Notes: generated from the letters alone by a model not told the origin. Shown: positions 26,010 to 38,659, counted from the first letter of the stretch. The stretch is 64,000 bases of DNA from Paracoccaceae bacterium Fryx2 (GCA_032334235.1 JAVSGI010000005.1:62001-126000), one strand, 5' to 3'. Numbers and translations: made by a program.

Positions 26010-26031
26010 GGGGCGGGGTTGCCCCCGCCCC
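26010..26031. terminator. GC-rich hairpin downstream of gabT
   Basis: Arms GGGGCGGGG and CCCCGCCCC enclose four bases, 5 bp past the gabT stop on the minus strand. There is no T-run, so it may only be a transcript-stabilising or Rho-assisted end. Confidence 0.4.
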
Positions 26032-26035
26032 TGGG

Positions 26036-27313
26036 TCAGGCCTGGCGCGCGGCGGCGACCGAGGCTTCGAGGATCTCCATCGCCTCGGCGAAATGCGCGT
26101 CGGGGATGGTGATCGGGGCAAGGAAGCGGATCACGTTGCCATAGACGCCGCAGGTCAGCAGGATCAGGCCGCGGCTCAGCGCCTCCAGCCTTACGCGGTT
26201 GGTGAAGCCCGCGTCGGGTTCGTGGCTGCCGGGGTTGGCGAACTCGACCGCCACCATGAATCCGGGGCCGCGGATGTCGACGATTTCGGGCGTGGTGGAG
26301 CGGATCTGTTCCAGCCGCTGCTTCAGGCGGCTGCCAAGTTCGTTGGCGCGGGCGCAGAGGTCTTCCTCCTCGATCACGTCGAGCACGGCATGGGCGGCGG
26401 CGATGCCCAGCGGGTTGCCGCCGTAGGTGCCGCCAAGCCCGCCGGGGTGGGCGGCGTCCATCAGGTCGGCCCGGCCGGTGACGGCGGCCAGCGGCAGCCC
26501 GCCGGCCAGACCCTTGGCCATGGTGGTCAGGTCTGCGGCCACGTCGTAGCCGTGCATGGCGAACAGGGTGCCGGTGCGGGCAAAGCCGGTCTGCACCTCG
26601 TCTGCGATCATCACGATGCCATGCTCGTCGCAAAGCTTGCGGATGCCGCGCACGAGGTCGGCCGGGGCGGGGTAGAAGCCGCCTTCGCCCTGCACGGGTT
26701 CGAAGATGATCGCGGCGACGCGGCCGGGGTCGAGATCGGCCTTGAAAAGCTTGGTCAGCCCGGCCATCGCATCGGCGGTCGAGATGCCGTGCACGTCCTG
26801 CGGGAAGGGCACATGCCAGACGTCGGGCATCATCGCGCCGAAGCCCTTCTTGTAGGGCTCCACCTTGCCGGTCAGCGACATGCCCATGAAGGTGCGCCCG
26901 TGGAAGGCGCCGCCGAAGGCGATGACGCCCGAACGCCCGGTGGCGATGCGGGCGATCTTGACCGCATTCTCGCAGGCCTCGGCGCCGGTGGTGACGAAGA
27001 TGGTCTTCTTGGCAAAATCGCCCGGAACGGCGGCGTTCAGCCGTTCGGCAAGGCGGATGTAGGATTCGTAGGGCAGCACCTGGTGGCAGGTGTGGGTGAA
27101 GCGCGACATCTGCTCGGTGACGGCGGCCATCACGCGCGGATGACAGTGGCCGGTGTTGACCACCGCGATGCCGGCCGCGAAGTCGATGTAGCGGTTGCCC
27201 TCGATATCCCAAACCTCGGCGTTCAGGGCGCGGTCGGCGTAGATCTGGGTCATCATGCCGACACCACGGGAAATGGCATCGTCACGGCGTTTGGCGACTT
27301 CGGCGTTCAGCAT
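26036..27313 (-). CDS. gabT: 4-aminobutyrate--2-oxoglutarate transaminase
   Basis: 425 residues of the class III PLP aminotransferases. Seen are FAAGIAVVNTGHCHPRV, TTGAEACENAVKIAR, AFHGRTFMGMSLTGK, IFEPVQGEGGF, IADEVQTGFARTG and MAKGLAGGLPL with the PLP lysine. The set fits GABA transaminase, which transfers the amino group of GABA to 2-oxoglutarate giving succinate semialdehyde. The start MLNAEVAKRRDDAISRGVG at 27313 matches family N-termini; an upstream in-frame ATG would add 37 residues. gabD is not adjacent. Confidence 0.88.
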   Translation of the reverse strand: MLNAEVAKRRDDAISRGVGMMTQIYADRALNAEVWDIEGNRYIDFAAGIAVVNTGHCHPRVMAAVTEQMSRFTHTCHQVLPYESYIRLAERLNAAVPGDFAKKTIFVTTGAEACENAVKIARIATGRSGVIAFGGAFHGRTFMGMSLTGKVEPYKKGFGAMMPDVWHVPFPQDVHGISTADAMAGLTKLFKADLDPGRVAAIIFEPVQGEGGFYPAPADLVRGIRKLCDEHGIVMIADEVQTGFARTGTLFAMHGYDVAADLTTMAKGLAGGLPLAAVTGRADLMDAAHPGGLGGTYGGNPLGIAAAHAVLDVIEEEDLCARANELGSRLKQRLEQIRSTTPEIVDIRGPGFMVAVEFANPGSHEPDAGFTNRVRLEALSRGLILLTCGVYGNVIRFLAPITIPDAHFAEAMEILEASVAAARQA

Positions 27314-27434
27314 CGGGGGCTCCGGTTTCAGGCCCGGTCGGGCGTTTGGCGCATATGATCCGGAATCGGGCGGCGGTTCAATCGGGAAGGTGGGAAGGCG
27401 CCTCCGGCGGGGATATTTGGACAAGGTGAAACGG

Positions 27435-27458
27435 GAGGTGATTCACCTCGTGTTAACC
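27435..27458. promoter_or_regulatory. Palindrome and CtrA-type half-site upstream of dprA
   Basis: GAGGTGATTCACCTC (27435-27449) is a perfect palindrome with a single central base. Three bases later GTTAACC (27452-27458) matches a CtrA half-site. They lie 44-67 bp upstream of the dprA start at 27502. In some Rhodobacterales dprA is part of the CtrA/GTA-uptake regulon, so the motif is suggestive, not proven. Confidence 0.4.
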
Positions 27459-27501
27459 AGTGTCGGGGCAGGCTGCGTCCGGGATCTGCGGCGAGGATGC
27501 G

Positions 27502-28656
27502 ATGGCGGAACGTGCGATGTCTGTTGGCGGCCCTGCGTGGACGGAAGCCGAGCGGTTGGACTGGCTGCGGCTGATCCGGTCGCGGCGGGTCGGGGCGGTG
27601 ACGTTCCACCGGCTGCTTGCCGACCACGGCTCGGCGGCCGGGGCGCTGGCGGCGCTGCCCGGAATCGCGGCGGCGGCGGGGGTGGAGAATTACGCACCCT
27701 GCCCGGTGGAGGTGGTGCGGCACGAGATGGCGCAGGCGCGGATTGCGGGCGCGCGGCTGCTGTGCTTCGGCGAGGCGGATTATCCGGCGGCGCTGCACGA
27801 TCTGGCGGATGCGCCGCCGGTGCTGTGGGTGCAGGGCAATGCGGCGCTGCTGAACCGGCCGATGGTGGCGATGGTGGGGGCGCGCAATGCGTCGAGCCTG
27901 GGGCTGCGGATGGCGCGGCGGCTGGCGGAAAGCCTGGCCGAGGCCGGGTTTGTCGTGGTTTCCGGCCTCGCGCGCGGCATCGACGCCGAGGCACATGCGG
28001 CGGCGCTGGCCTCCGGCACGGTGGCGGTGCAGGCGGGCGGGGTGGATGTGGTCTATCCGGTCGAGAATGCGGCGCTGGCTGCCGACATCGCGGCGAAAGG
28101 CTGCCGCGTATCGGAACAGCCGATGGGGATGGAGCCGCAGGCGCGGCATTTCCCGCAGCGCAACCGCATCGTCTCGGGGCTGGCGCAGGCGGTGATCGTG
28201 GTCGAGGCGGCGGGGCGCTCGGGCAGCCTGATCACCGCGAAGACCGCGCTCGATCAGGGGCGCGAGGTGCTGGCGGTGCCGGGGCATCCGTTCGACGCGC
28301 GGGCCGCCGGGTGCAACATGCTGATTCGCGACGGGGCGACGCTGATCCGCAATGCCGCCGACGTGATCGAGGCGCTGGGCGAGGGCGTGACGGGGCGGCT
28401 GGTGGTGCCGAGGCGGGACGAGCCCGTGGCGTTGCCGCCCCTGCCGGGGCCGGTGCCCGCCCGGCGCCCCTTGCAGGAAATCGCCGCGCTGCACAGCCGG
28501 ATTCTGGCGCGGCTCGGCCCCAGCCCGCTGGCCGAGGATCAGCTGATCCGCGACCTCGCGATGCCTGCGGCCCATGTCGCGCCCGAACTGCTGACGCTGG
28601 AACTGGAAGGGCGGATCCAGCGGCAGGCGGGGGGGCTGTTGTCGCGGAACGACTAG
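27502..28656 (+). CDS. dprA: DNA processing protein DprA
   Basis: 384 residues. An N-terminal helical segment (RLDWLRLIRSRRVGAVTFHRLL) is followed by the Rossmann-like DprA core: MVAMVGARNASSLGLRMARRLA, VVSGLARGIDAEAH, FPQRNRIVSGL, GSLITAKTALDQGREVLAVPG, and a C-terminal winged-helix-like part. DprA loads RecA on incoming single-stranded DNA during transformation or GTA uptake. The start at 27502 has GCGAGGA upstream; an in-frame ATG at 27460 is less likely. Confidence 0.93.
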   Translation: MAERAMSVGGPAWTEAERLDWLRLIRSRRVGAVTFHRLLADHGSAAGALAALPGIAAAAGVENYAPCPVEVVRHEMAQARIAGARLLCFGEADYPAALHDLADAPPVLWVQGNAALLNRPMVAMVGARNASSLGLRMARRLAESLAEAGFVVVSGLARGIDAEAHAAALASGTVAVQAGGVDVVYPVENAALAADIAAKGCRVSEQPMGMEPQARHFPQRNRIVSGLAQAVIVVEAAGRSGSLITAKTALDQGREVLAVPGHPFDARAAGCNMLIRDGATLIRNAADVIEALGEGVTGRLVVPRRDEPVALPPLPGPVPARRPLQEIAALHSRILARLGPSPLAEDQLIRDLAMPAAHVAPELLTLELEGRIQRQAGGLLSRND

Positions 28657-28663
28657 GGGGGTC

Positions 28664-29089
28664 TCAGGGGCAGGTGTCCGTCAGGACGGCGGCGAAATCG
28701 GGGCAAAGGGCGGGGTCGGCATACCAGACATCGGTGGGCCCGATGGCCCAGTGGGCGACCTGCCAGAAGCCGTCGGCGTATCGCATCAGGGCATCGACGC
28801 CGGGGCCGTCGATGGTATCGGGCGCGCGGCCTCTTTGCACCATCGGGGTTTCGGCAAGGTCGATCTCGCCGCCGCCGGGGCGCTGCGCGGTCAGCCGCAT
28901 CAGGGCCACGTCGCCGTCAAGCCGCAGGTCGCGCACGACGAACTCGACCGGCGCGCCGAGTTCCTGTTCTGCGACCGGGCGCAGGGCATCCATCAGGGCG
29001 GCACGGTCGGCGGAACCCCGGGCCGGTTCGGTCCAGGCGTGCAGGGGCAGGGCGGGCAGCAGCGCGCAGGCAAGGGCAGCTCTCAGCAT
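28664..29089 (-). CDS. Secreted protein of unknown function
   Basis: 141 residues with a cleavable signal (MLRAALACALLPALPLHAW). The mature part (LMDALRPVAEQELGAPVEFVVRDLRLDGDVALMRLTAQ... FWQVAHWAIGPTDVWY) looks like a small alpha/beta periplasmic domain of an uncharacterised type; two cysteines near the C-terminus could pair. It ends 8 bp from the dprA stop (convergent) and is divergent from topA. Confidence 0.65.
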   Translation of the reverse strand: MLRAALACALLPALPLHAWTEPARGSADRAALMDALRPVAEQELGAPVEFVVRDLRLDGDVALMRLTAQRPGGGEIDLAETPMVQRGRAPDTIDGPGVDALMRYADGFWQVAHWAIGPTDVWYADPALCPDFAAVLTDTCP

Positions 29090-29262
29090 CGGGTGTCACG
29101 TCCTGGTCCGGGGGACAAAGGCGGCACCGTGGCGGCGGCCGGGTGGCGCGTCAAGGGCACCAATCGGTGTTGCCGCAGGGTGCAGAGGCTCCATTGACAA
29201 GGACAGCGCTACACCCACATCTTGCCGCGCTACCGCAAGGGGCGTTTCAGAGTGAGGTCGTC

Positions 29263-31947
<2,685 letters not shown>

Positions 31948-31951
31948 AGCG

Positions 31952-33001
31952 TCACGCCAGGGTGGCGCGCGGGTCGATCAGGCGGGCCAGCACCTGCTCG
32001 ACCCGGATCACGCCGCAGGGCGCGCCTGCGTCGGTCACCACCACCTCGCCCGCGCCGTCGCGCAGCATCTGCATCACCCGGCGCACCGGGGTTTCGGCGG
32101 TCACGCTGTGGGGGGCCGACGAGGTGCCGGGCTGCATCACGTCGCGGGCGGTCAGAACCCCCAGCGGGTTCATGTGCGCCACGAAATCCGCGACGTAATC
32201 CGACACCGGGTTGGCGATGATCTCGCGCGCGGTGCCGCACTGCACCATCCGGCCGCCGTCCATCAGCGCGATGCGGTTGCCGATCTTGAACGCCTCGTCA
32301 AGGTCATGGCTGACGAAGACGATGGTGCGTTTCAGCGTGGCCTGCAGGTCCAGCAGTTCGTCCTGCAACCGGGCCCGGATGAGGGGGTCGAGGGCGGAAA
32401 AGGGCTCGTCCATCAGCAGGATCGGCGCGTCGGTGACGAAGGCGCGGGCGAGGCCGACGCGCTGCTGCATCCCGCCCGAAAGCTCTCCCACCCGGCGGTC
32501 GGCCCAGGCGGTCAGGTTCACCAGCGCCAGTTGCTCGTCCACCTTGACGCGCCGCTCGGCCGGGGTCTGGCCCGCCAGTTCCAGCCCGAGGCCGACATTC
32601 TCGCGCACCGTACGCCACGGCAGCAGGCCGAAGGCCTGGAACACCATGGCGATGGTGGTCAGGCGCAGGCGGCGCAGCGTGTCGCGGTCGGCATTGGTGA
32701 CCGAGACCATGCGCCCGCCGTCCGCCACCCGCACCTCGCCGCGCACCACCGGGTTCAGCCCGTTCACGCCGCGCAGCAGGGTCGATTTGCCCGAGCCCGA
32801 CAGGCCCATCAGCACCAGTATCTCGCCCGAGGCGACCGACAGGCTGCAATCATGCACGCCCAGCACCTGCCCCGACTGTTCCTGCACCTCGGCCCGCGTC
32901 AGGCCGCGGTCCATCAGCGGCAGGGCGCGGTCGGGGTTGTCGCCGAACACGATGGAAACACGGTCGAACTCGACAGCGGGACTGGGCGCTGCATCGGTCA
33001 T
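31952..33001 (-). CDS. choV: Choline ABC transporter ATP-binding protein
   Basis: 349 residues: Walker A GLSGSGKST, signature LSGGMQQRVG, Walker B PILLMDEPFSALD, H-loop SHDLDEA, then a C-terminal pair of CBS-like segments (GVLTARDVM, ITDAGAPCGVIRVEQVL). The CBS extension is typical for glycine-betaine/choline importers (ProV/ChoV). It is the last gene of choXWV, overlapping choW by 4 bp, and ends 4 bp from the convergent topA stop. Confidence 0.9.
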   Translation of the reverse strand: MTDAAPSPAVEFDRVSIVFGDNPDRALPLMDRGLTRAEVQEQSGQVLGVHDCSLSVASGEILVLMGLSGSGKSTLLRGVNGLNPVVRGEVRVADGGRMVSVTNADRDTLRRLRLTTIAMVFQAFGLLPWRTVRENVGLGLELAGQTPAERRVKVDEQLALVNLTAWADRRVGELSGGMQQRVGLARAFVTDAPILLMDEPFSALDPLIRARLQDELLDLQATLKRTIVFVSHDLDEAFKIGNRIALMDGGRMVQCGTAREIIANPVSDYVADFVAHMNPLGVLTARDVMQPGTSSAPHSVTAETPVRRVMQMLRDGAGEVVVTDAGAPCGVIRVEQVLARLIDPRATLA

Positions 33002-33831
33002 TTGCGGGTCACCCTCAACATCCGGTCAAGGATGATCGCCACGACGACGATCACGAAGCCCGATTCAAAGCCCAGCGAGGTGTCCACCCGGCTCAGCGCC
33101 TGCACCACCGGCTTGCCCAGCCCGTTGGCCCCGACATAGGCCGCAATCACCACCATCGACAGCGACAGCATGATGGTCTGGTTCAGCCCCGCCATGATCT
33201 GCGGGAAGGCCCAGGGCAGCTCGACCTTCCAGAGCCGCTGCGACGGGGTCGCACCGAAGGCGGTCGCGGCCTCCATCAGCGCCAGCGGGGCGGTGGAAAT
33301 GCCAAGGTAGGTCAGCCGGATCGGCGCGGGCAGCACGAAGATCACCGTGGCAATCAGCCCCGGCACCATGCCCAACCCGAAGAAGATGATCGCCGGAATC
33401 AGATAGACGAAGGTCGGCAGCGTCTGCATCAGGTCAAGCACCGGGCTGATCGCCTGATAGGTGCGGGGGCGGTGCGCCAGCCAGATGCCGGTCGGCACCC
33501 CCAGCCCCATGCAGACCACGCAGGAGGAAAGCACCAGCGCCAGGCTTTCGGTGGTTTCCTTCCAGTAGCCCTGGTTGAGGATGAACAGGAAGCCGAGCGC
33601 CACCACGAGGCAGGTCTTCCATGACCGTTGCAGCACCCAGGTGATCGCCACGAACACAAGGATGATCAGGACCGGATGCGGCGCCTGCAACATCCACAGC
33701 ACCCCGGCAATCAGCCAGTCCATCGCCTCGGACAGCGCGTCGAACAGCCAGCGCGCATTGGTCTTCAGCCATCTGAACACCGTTTCGGCGGTGTCGCCCA
33801 CGGGCAGTTTCGGAAGGTTCAGGAAGTCCAT
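32998..33831 (-). CDS. choW: Choline ABC transporter permease
   Basis: 277 residues with about six membrane segments and the BPD_transp_1 pattern: MGLGVPTGIWLAHRP, IFFGLGMVPGLIATVIFVLPAPIRLTY and the EAA loop LMEAATAFGATPSQRLWKVELPWAFPQIMAG. ProW/ChoW-like length and layout. It forms the channel for choline import, partnering ChoX and ChoV encoded on either side. Confidence 0.9.
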   Translation of the reverse strand: MDFLNLPKLPVGDTAETVFRWLKTNARWLFDALSEAMDWLIAGVLWMLQAPHPVLIILVFVAITWVLQRSWKTCLVVALGFLFILNQGYWKETTESLALVLSSCVVCMGLGVPTGIWLAHRPRTYQAISPVLDLMQTLPTFVYLIPAIIFFGLGMVPGLIATVIFVLPAPIRLTYLGISTAPLALMEAATAFGATPSQRLWKVELPWAFPQIMAGLNQTIMLSLSMVVIAAYVGANGLGKPVVQALSRVDTSLGFESGFVIVVVAIILDRMLRVTRK

Positions 33832-33889
33832 CTTGCCCCGCTGCGGCCCGGAAAAGGTCGGCCCCGGGGGATGCCCGGGGCCGGAGGGG

Positions 33890-34822
33890 TTACTTCAGCG
33901 CCGCAGCAACCGCTGCCGCCGCATCGCCGCCGTCCCTGGTGGTGACGCCCGCAAGCCAGGGGGTGACCGCATCGGGGTTGGCCGCCAGCCATTCTTTCGC
34001 GGCCTCGGCCGGATCGGTGCCGTCGTTCAGGATCTTGCCCATGATCTCGTTTTCCATCGCCAGCGTGAACGACAGGTTGTTCAGCAATGCCCCGGTGTTC
34101 GGGCACTCGGTGACATAGCCCTTGCGGGTGTTGGTCATCACCGTGGCGCCGCCAAGGTTGGGGCCGAAGAAATCGTCGCCGCCGGTCAGATAGGACATGG
34201 AGAAGTTGGCGTTCATCGGATGCGGTTCCCAGCCGAGGAAGATCACCGGCTCGCCGCGTTCGTCGGCACGGGCGACCTGCGCCAGCATCCCCTGTTCCGA
34301 CGACTCGATCACCTCGAACCCCTCCAGCCCGAAGGCGTTCTTGGCGACCATGTCGATGATCAGGCGGTTGCCGTCGTTGCCGGCCTCGATGCCGTAGATC
34401 TTGGCCCCAAGCGCCTCTTTCTGCGCGGCGATGTCGGCGAAATCCCTGATGCCAAGCTCGGCACCCTTGGCGTTGGTGGCCAGCGTGTATTTCGCGCCCT
34501 CAAGGTTGGTGCGGACCACCTCGACGGTGCCCGCGTCGCGGTAGGGGGCAATGTCGCCCTCCATCGTCGGCATCCAGTTGCCAAGGAACACGTCGATGTC
34601 GCCTTCGGCCATCGAGGTGTAGGTGACCGGCACCGACAGCACCTTGATGTCTGTCTCGTACCCCAGGGCTTCGAGGATCAGCGTGGTGACGGCGGTGGTG
34701 GCGGTGATGTCGGTCCAGCCGACATCCGAGAAGGTGATCTTGTCGCAGCCTTCGGCGGCGGCGGGCCCGGCCAGAAGGCAGGCGCAGGCGGTCGCGAAAA
34801 GGGCGGATTTCAGGTCTTTCAT
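33890..34822 (-). CDS. choX: Choline ABC transporter substrate-binding protein
   Basis: 310 residues. The signal MKDLKSALFATACACLLAGPAAA begins at 34822; an upstream in-frame ATG would add 28 residues including SINKKTTTR and is rejected. The OpuAC-type fold shows ITFSDVGWTDITATTAV, DVFLGNWMPTM and VIFLGWEPHPMNANF, with Trp residues placed as in the choline aromatic box. Periplasmic. First gene of choXWV, divergent from betIBA across a shared control region. Confidence 0.9.
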   Translation of the reverse strand: MKDLKSALFATACACLLAGPAAAEGCDKITFSDVGWTDITATTAVTTLILEALGYETDIKVLSVPVTYTSMAEGDIDVFLGNWMPTMEGDIAPYRDAGTVEVVRTNLEGAKYTLATNAKGAELGIRDFADIAAQKEALGAKIYGIEAGNDGNRLIIDMVAKNAFGLEGFEVIESSEQGMLAQVARADERGEPVIFLGWEPHPMNANFSMSYLTGGDDFFGPNLGGATVMTNTRKGYVTECPNTGALLNNLSFTLAMENEIMGKILNDGTDPAEAAKEWLAANPDAVTPWLAGVTTRDGGDAAAAVAAALK

Positions 34823-34862
34823 GATTGGTCGTCCCTGTGGTTTCCGGGTGGTGGTCTTTTTG

Positions 34863-34882
34863 TTGATTGACGAGTCAATAAA
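34863..34882. promoter_or_regulatory. BetI-type operator between choX and betI
   Basis: TTGATTGACGAGTCAATAAA contains the perfect inverted repeat ATTGAC-GA-GTCAAT (34866-34879). It resembles the bet-operator dyad of enterobacteria in sequence and lies between the divergent choXWV and betIBA units. BetI would repress both without choline. Confidence 0.7.
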
Positions 34883-34929
34883 CTTCACGCTACCTCGCCT
34901 TGGCAAGCATTAAATCAGGAGTCTGGCAG

Positions 34930-35511
34930 GTGCCGAAACTTGGGATGGAGCCTATCCGAAAGGCGGCGCTGGTCAAAGCCACGATTGTCGAGATCGGCCG
35001 TGTCGGCAGCCTGGATGTGACGGTCAGCCAGATCGCCAAGCGGGCCGGCATGTCCTCGGCGCTGGCGCATCACTATTTTGGCGGGAAAGAGGCGATGTTT
35101 CTGGCGGCGATGCGGCATGTGATGGCGCTTTATGCCGCAGAAGTGCGCGGTGCGCTCCTGGCGGCGCAGGGGCCAGAGGCACGGTTGCAGGCCATCCTGC
35201 TGGCCTCGTTCAGCGCGTCGAGCTTCCGGCGCGAGGTTGTGGGGGCCTGGCTGAACTTCTGGGTGATGGCGCAGACGGTGCCCGAGGCGCGCCGCCTGCT
35301 GGCCGTCTATCAGCGGCGCCTGCGGTCGAACCTGCGGGCCTGCCTGCGCCCGCTGGCGGGGGCACGGGCCGAGGCGGTGGCCGATGGTCTGGGCGCGCTG
35401 ATCGACGGGGTCTATCTGCGCGAGGTGCTGAAGGAAGGCCCGCCCGATGGCGCGGCGGCGGTGGCGCTGATGCGGGGCTTTCTCGATGCCGAACTGGCGG
35501 TGCGGCGATGA
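34930..35511 (+). CDS. betI: HTH-type transcriptional repressor BetI
   Basis: 193 residues of the TetR family. The GTG at 34930 is chosen: it gives the family N-terminus (M)[18 protein letters not shown] and has AGGAG 8 bases upstream. The helix-turn-helix is [21 protein letters not shown], and the ligand domain includes [24 protein letters not shown]. It senses choline and represses betIBA (and probably choXWV). Its stop overlaps the betB start (ATGA). Confidence 0.93.
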   Translation: MPKLGMEPIRKAALVKATIVEIGRVGSLDVTVSQIAKRAGMSSALAHHYFGGKEAMFLAAMRHVMALYAAEVRGALLAAQGPEARLQAILLASFSASSFRREVVGAWLNFWVMAQTVPEARRLLAVYQRRLRSNLRACLRPLAGARAEAVADGLGALIDGVYLREVLKEGPPDGAAAVALMRGFLDAELAVRR

Positions 35512-36950
35512 GGGCGCAACCTACGGCCAGCCATTTCGTCAACGGCGCCTATCTGGAGGATGCGGCGGGGGAAGCGTTCGACGTGGTCCATCCCGCCACC
35601 GGCGAGGTGATCGCCCGGCTGCACGCAGCGACCCCGGCGGTGATCGACGCGTCGCTGTCGGCGGCGCAGGGCGCGCAGAAGGCCTGGGCCGCGACCCGCC
35701 CGGTCGAACGTGCCCGCATCCTGCGCCGGGCGGCCGACCTGATCCGGGCGCGCAACGACGCGCTGTCGCTGCTGGAGACGCTGGATACCGGCAAGCCGCT
35801 GCAGGAAACCACCGTGGCCGACTGGCCTTCGGGTGCGGATGCGCTTGAGTTCTTTGCCGGGCTGGCGCCGTCTGTGACCGGCGAGACGATCCCGCTGGGG
35901 CGCGATTTCGTCTATACCCTGCGCGAGCCGCTGGGAGTCTGCGTCGGCATCGGCGCGTGGAACTACCCCAGCCAGATTGCCTGCTGGAAGGCGGCGCCCG
36001 CGCTGGCCCTGGGCAATGCGATGGTGTTCAAGCCGTCGGAGGTGACGCCGCTGGGGGCGCTGCAACTGGCGCAGATTCTGGCCGAGGCGGGCCTGCCCGC
36101 CGGGCTGTTCAATGTGGTGCAGGGGCAGGGCGCGGTGGGGGCGGCGCTGGTCACCGATCCGCGCGTGGCCAAGGTGTCGCTGACCGGCTCGGTGCCGACC
36201 GGGAGGCGGGTCTATGCGGCGGCGGCCGAGGGGCTGCGCCATGTCACGATGGAACTGGGCGGCAAGTCGCCGCTGCTGGTCTTCGACGATGCCGATCTCG
36301 ACTCGGCGGTCGGGGCGGCGATGCTGGGCAACTTCTATTCCGCCGGACAGGTGTGCAGCAACGGCACGCGGGTGTTCGTGCAATCGGGCATCCTGCCCGC
36401 GTTTCTCGACCGTCTGGCGGCGCGGACGGCGGCGATGGTGATGGGCGACCCGCTGGACATGGCAACGCAGATCGGGCCGCTGGTCTCGGCCGCGCAGGCC
36501 GACCGGGTGATGGGGCATATTACTGCGGCGGTGGCAGAGGGCGCGCGGCGGGTGTGCGGCGGGACGCGAAACGGTTGTTTCGTGGCCCCCACGGTGTTCG
36601 CCGGGGTCACCGACGCCATGGCGCTGGCGCGGGACGAGGTGTTCGGGCCGGTGATGGCGGTTCTTCAGTTCGAATCTGAAGAAGAGGCCGTAACCCGCGC
36701 CAATGCAACGGAATTCGGCCTTGCCGCCGGGGTGTTCACCGCCGATCTGACCCGGGCGCATCGCGTCGTGGCGGCGCTGGAGGCGGGCACCTGCTGGATC
36801 AACGCCTACAACCTGACGCCGGTCGAGGCGCCGTTCGGCGGCGTGAAGCTTTCCGGCGTGGGGCGCGAGAACGGGCGGGCGGCGGTGGAACATTATACGC
36901 AGGTCAAGTCGGTCTATGTCGGGATGGGGCCGGTCGATGCGCCGTATTGA
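35508..36950 (+). CDS. betB: Betaine-aldehyde dehydrogenase
   Basis: 480 residues, an NAD-dependent aldehyde dehydrogenase. [20 protein letters not shown] and [15 protein letters not shown] mark the cofactor side; [11 protein letters not shown] and the base Glu249 in [11 protein letters not shown] follow; the nucleophile is Cys283 in [12 protein letters not shown]; the end is typical ([15 protein letters not shown]). It oxidises betaine aldehyde to glycine betaine. It overlaps betI and lies 27 bp before betA. Confidence 0.94.
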   Translation: MRAQPTASHFVNGAYLEDAAGEAFDVVHPATGEVIARLHAATPAVIDASLSAAQGAQKAWAATRPVERARILRRAADLIRARNDALSLLETLDTGKPLQETTVADWPSGADALEFFAGLAPSVTGETIPLGRDFVYTLREPLGVCVGIGAWNYPSQIACWKAAPALALGNAMVFKPSEVTPLGALQLAQILAEAGLPAGLFNVVQGQGAVGAALVTDPRVAKVSLTGSVPTGRRVYAAAAEGLRHVTMELGGKSPLLVFDDADLDSAVGAAMLGNFYSAGQVCSNGTRVFVQSGILPAFLDRLAARTAAMVMGDPLDMATQIGPLVSAAQADRVMGHITAAVAEGARRVCGGTRNGCFVAPTVFAGVTDAMALARDEVFGPVMAVLQFESEEEAVTRANATEFGLAAGVFTADLTRAHRVVAALEAGTCWINAYNLTPVEAPFGGVKLSGVGRENGRAAVEHYTQVKSVYVGMGPVDAPY

Positions 36951-36977
36951 CGGGCCACCTGCCAAAGGAACAGGCGC

Positions 36978-38630
36978 ATGACGGCGGAGTATGTGATCGT
37001 GGGGGCCGGCTCGGCCGGGTGCGCGCTGGCCTACCGGCTGGGCGAGGCCGGGGCGCGCGTGACGGTGATAGAGCATGGCGGCAGCGATGCCGGGCCGTTC
37101 ATCCAGATGCCGGCCGCGCTGTCTTACCCGATGAACATGGCGCGCTATGACTGGGGGCTGAAGACCGAACCGGAACCGCATCTGGGGGGCAGGGTGCTGG
37201 CCACGCCGCGCGGCAAGGTGATCGGCGGGTCGTCAAGCATCAACGGCATGGTCTATGTCCGCGGCCATGCCCGCGACTTCGACCATTGGGCCGATCAGGG
37301 GGCGCAGGGCTGGAGCTATGCCGACGTGCTGCCCTATTTCCGCCGGATGGAAAACTGGCACGGGATCGAGGGCCAGCCCGAATGGCGCGGCCATGACGGG
37401 CCGCTGCACATCACGCGCGGACCGCGCCACAACCCGCTGTTCGATGCCTTCATCGCGGCCGGCGCCGAGGCCGGCTATCCGGTGACGCGCGACTACAACG
37501 GCGCGCAGCAGGAAGGCTTCGGCCCGATGGAGGCGACGATCTGGCAGGGGCGGCGCTGGTCGGCGGCCAACGCCTATCTGCGCCCGGCGCTGAAGCGCGG
37601 CAACGTGCGGGTGGTCCGGGCCTTCGCCCGGAGGGTGATCGTGCAGGGCGGCCGCGCCTTGGGCGTCGAGGTCGAGCGGGGCGGCAAGATCACCACGATC
37701 CGCGCCAGCACCGAGGTCATTCTGGCAGCTTCGTCGATCAACACCCCGAAATTGCTGATGCTTTCTGGAATAGGCGAGGGCGGCCATCTGGCGGCGCATG
37801 GCATCAAGGTGCTGGCCGACCGGCCCGGCGTGGGTGCCAACCTGCAAGACCATCTGGAGCTTTACCTGCAGTTCGCCTCCAGCCAGCCGATCACGCTGTT
37901 CAAGCACTGGAACCTGCGCGGCAAGGCAAGCATCGGGGCGCAGTGGCTGTTCACCGGCAAGGGGCTGGGCGCGTCGAACCAGTTCGAGGCCTGCGCCTTC
38001 ATCCGCAGCAAGGCGGGCGTGGATTACCCTGACATCCAGTATCATTTCCTGCCGATCGCGGTGCGCTACGACGGCAAGGCGGCGGCCGAAGGGCACGGCT
38101 TTCAGGCGCATGTCGGGCCGATGCGGTCGAAATCGCGCGGGGCGGTCACGCTGCGATCGGCCGACCCTTCCGACCCGCCGCGCATCCTGTTCAACTACAT
38201 GTCGCATCCCGAGGACTGGGAGGATTTTCGCCGCTGCATTCGCCTTACGCGCGAGGTTTTCGGGCAGGCGGCCTTCGCGCCCTATATCGGTCCCGAGATA
38301 CAGCCCGGCGCCACGCTGCAATCGGACGCCGAACTGGATGGCTTCATCAAGGCGCATGTCGAAAGCGCCTACCATCCCTGCGGCACGGCGCGGATGGGGC
38401 GGCGCGACGATCCGCTGGCGGTGGTTGACCCCGAATGCCGGGTGATCGGGGTCGAGGGGCTGCGGGTTGCCGACAGCTCGATCTTCCCGCGGGTGACGAA
38501 CGGCAACCTGAACGGGCCGTCGATCATGGTGGGCGAGAAGGCGGCCGATCACATCCTTGGCCGGATGCCGCCCGCGCCGATGAACCTGGAGCCGTGGCTG
38601 CACCCCGACTGGCGCACCGCGCAACGCTGA
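36978..38630 (+). CDS. betA: Choline dehydrogenase
   Basis: 550 residues of the GMC oxidoreductase family. The FAD-binding GxGxxG lies in [19 protein letters not shown] near the start; GMC signature [19 protein letters not shown]; active-site histidine region [12 protein letters not shown] and the end [22 protein letters not shown]. It oxidises choline to betaine aldehyde, feeding BetB. Third gene of betIBA. Together with choXWV this gives uptake and conversion of choline into an osmoprotectant. Confidence 0.94.
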   Translation: MTAEYVIVGAGSAGCALAYRLGEAGARVTVIEHGGSDAGPFIQMPAALSYPMNMARYDWGLKTEPEPHLGGRVLATPRGKVIGGSSSINGMVYVRGHARDFDHWADQGAQGWSYADVLPYFRRMENWHGIEGQPEWRGHDGPLHITRGPRHNPLFDAFIAAGAEAGYPVTRDYNGAQQEGFGPMEATIWQGRRWSAANAYLRPALKRGNVRVVRAFARRVIVQGGRALGVEVERGGKITTIRASTEVILAASSINTPKLLMLSGIGEGGHLAAHGIKVLADRPGVGANLQDHLELYLQFASSQPITLFKHWNLRGKASIGAQWLFTGKGLGASNQFEACAFIRSKAGVDYPDIQYHFLPIAVRYDGKAAAEGHGFQAHVGPMRSKSRGAVTLRSADPSDPPRILFNYMSHPEDWEDFRRCIRLTREVFGQAAFAPYIGPEIQPGATLQSDAELDGFIKAHVESAYHPCGTARMGRRDDPLAVVDPECRVIGVEGLRVADSSIFPRVTNGNLNGPSIMVGEKAADHILGRMPPAPMNLEPWLHPDWRTAQR

Positions 38631-38644
38631 TCCGGCGATCCGCG

Positions 38645-38659
38645 TTAACCATTTGTTAA
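38645..38659. promoter_or_regulatory. CtrA-like binding site TTAA-N7-TTAA
   Basis: TTAACCATTTGTTAA matches the canonical CtrA box with the exact 7-base spacing, 44 bp upstream of the thermonuclease start. CtrA controls motility, GTA and cell-cycle genes in Rhodobacterales. Confidence 0.6.

Noticed and set aside
25718-27358. 546-codon plus-strand frame opposite gabT
   Set aside because: Shadow of gabT, whose PLP-enzyme motifs are complete.
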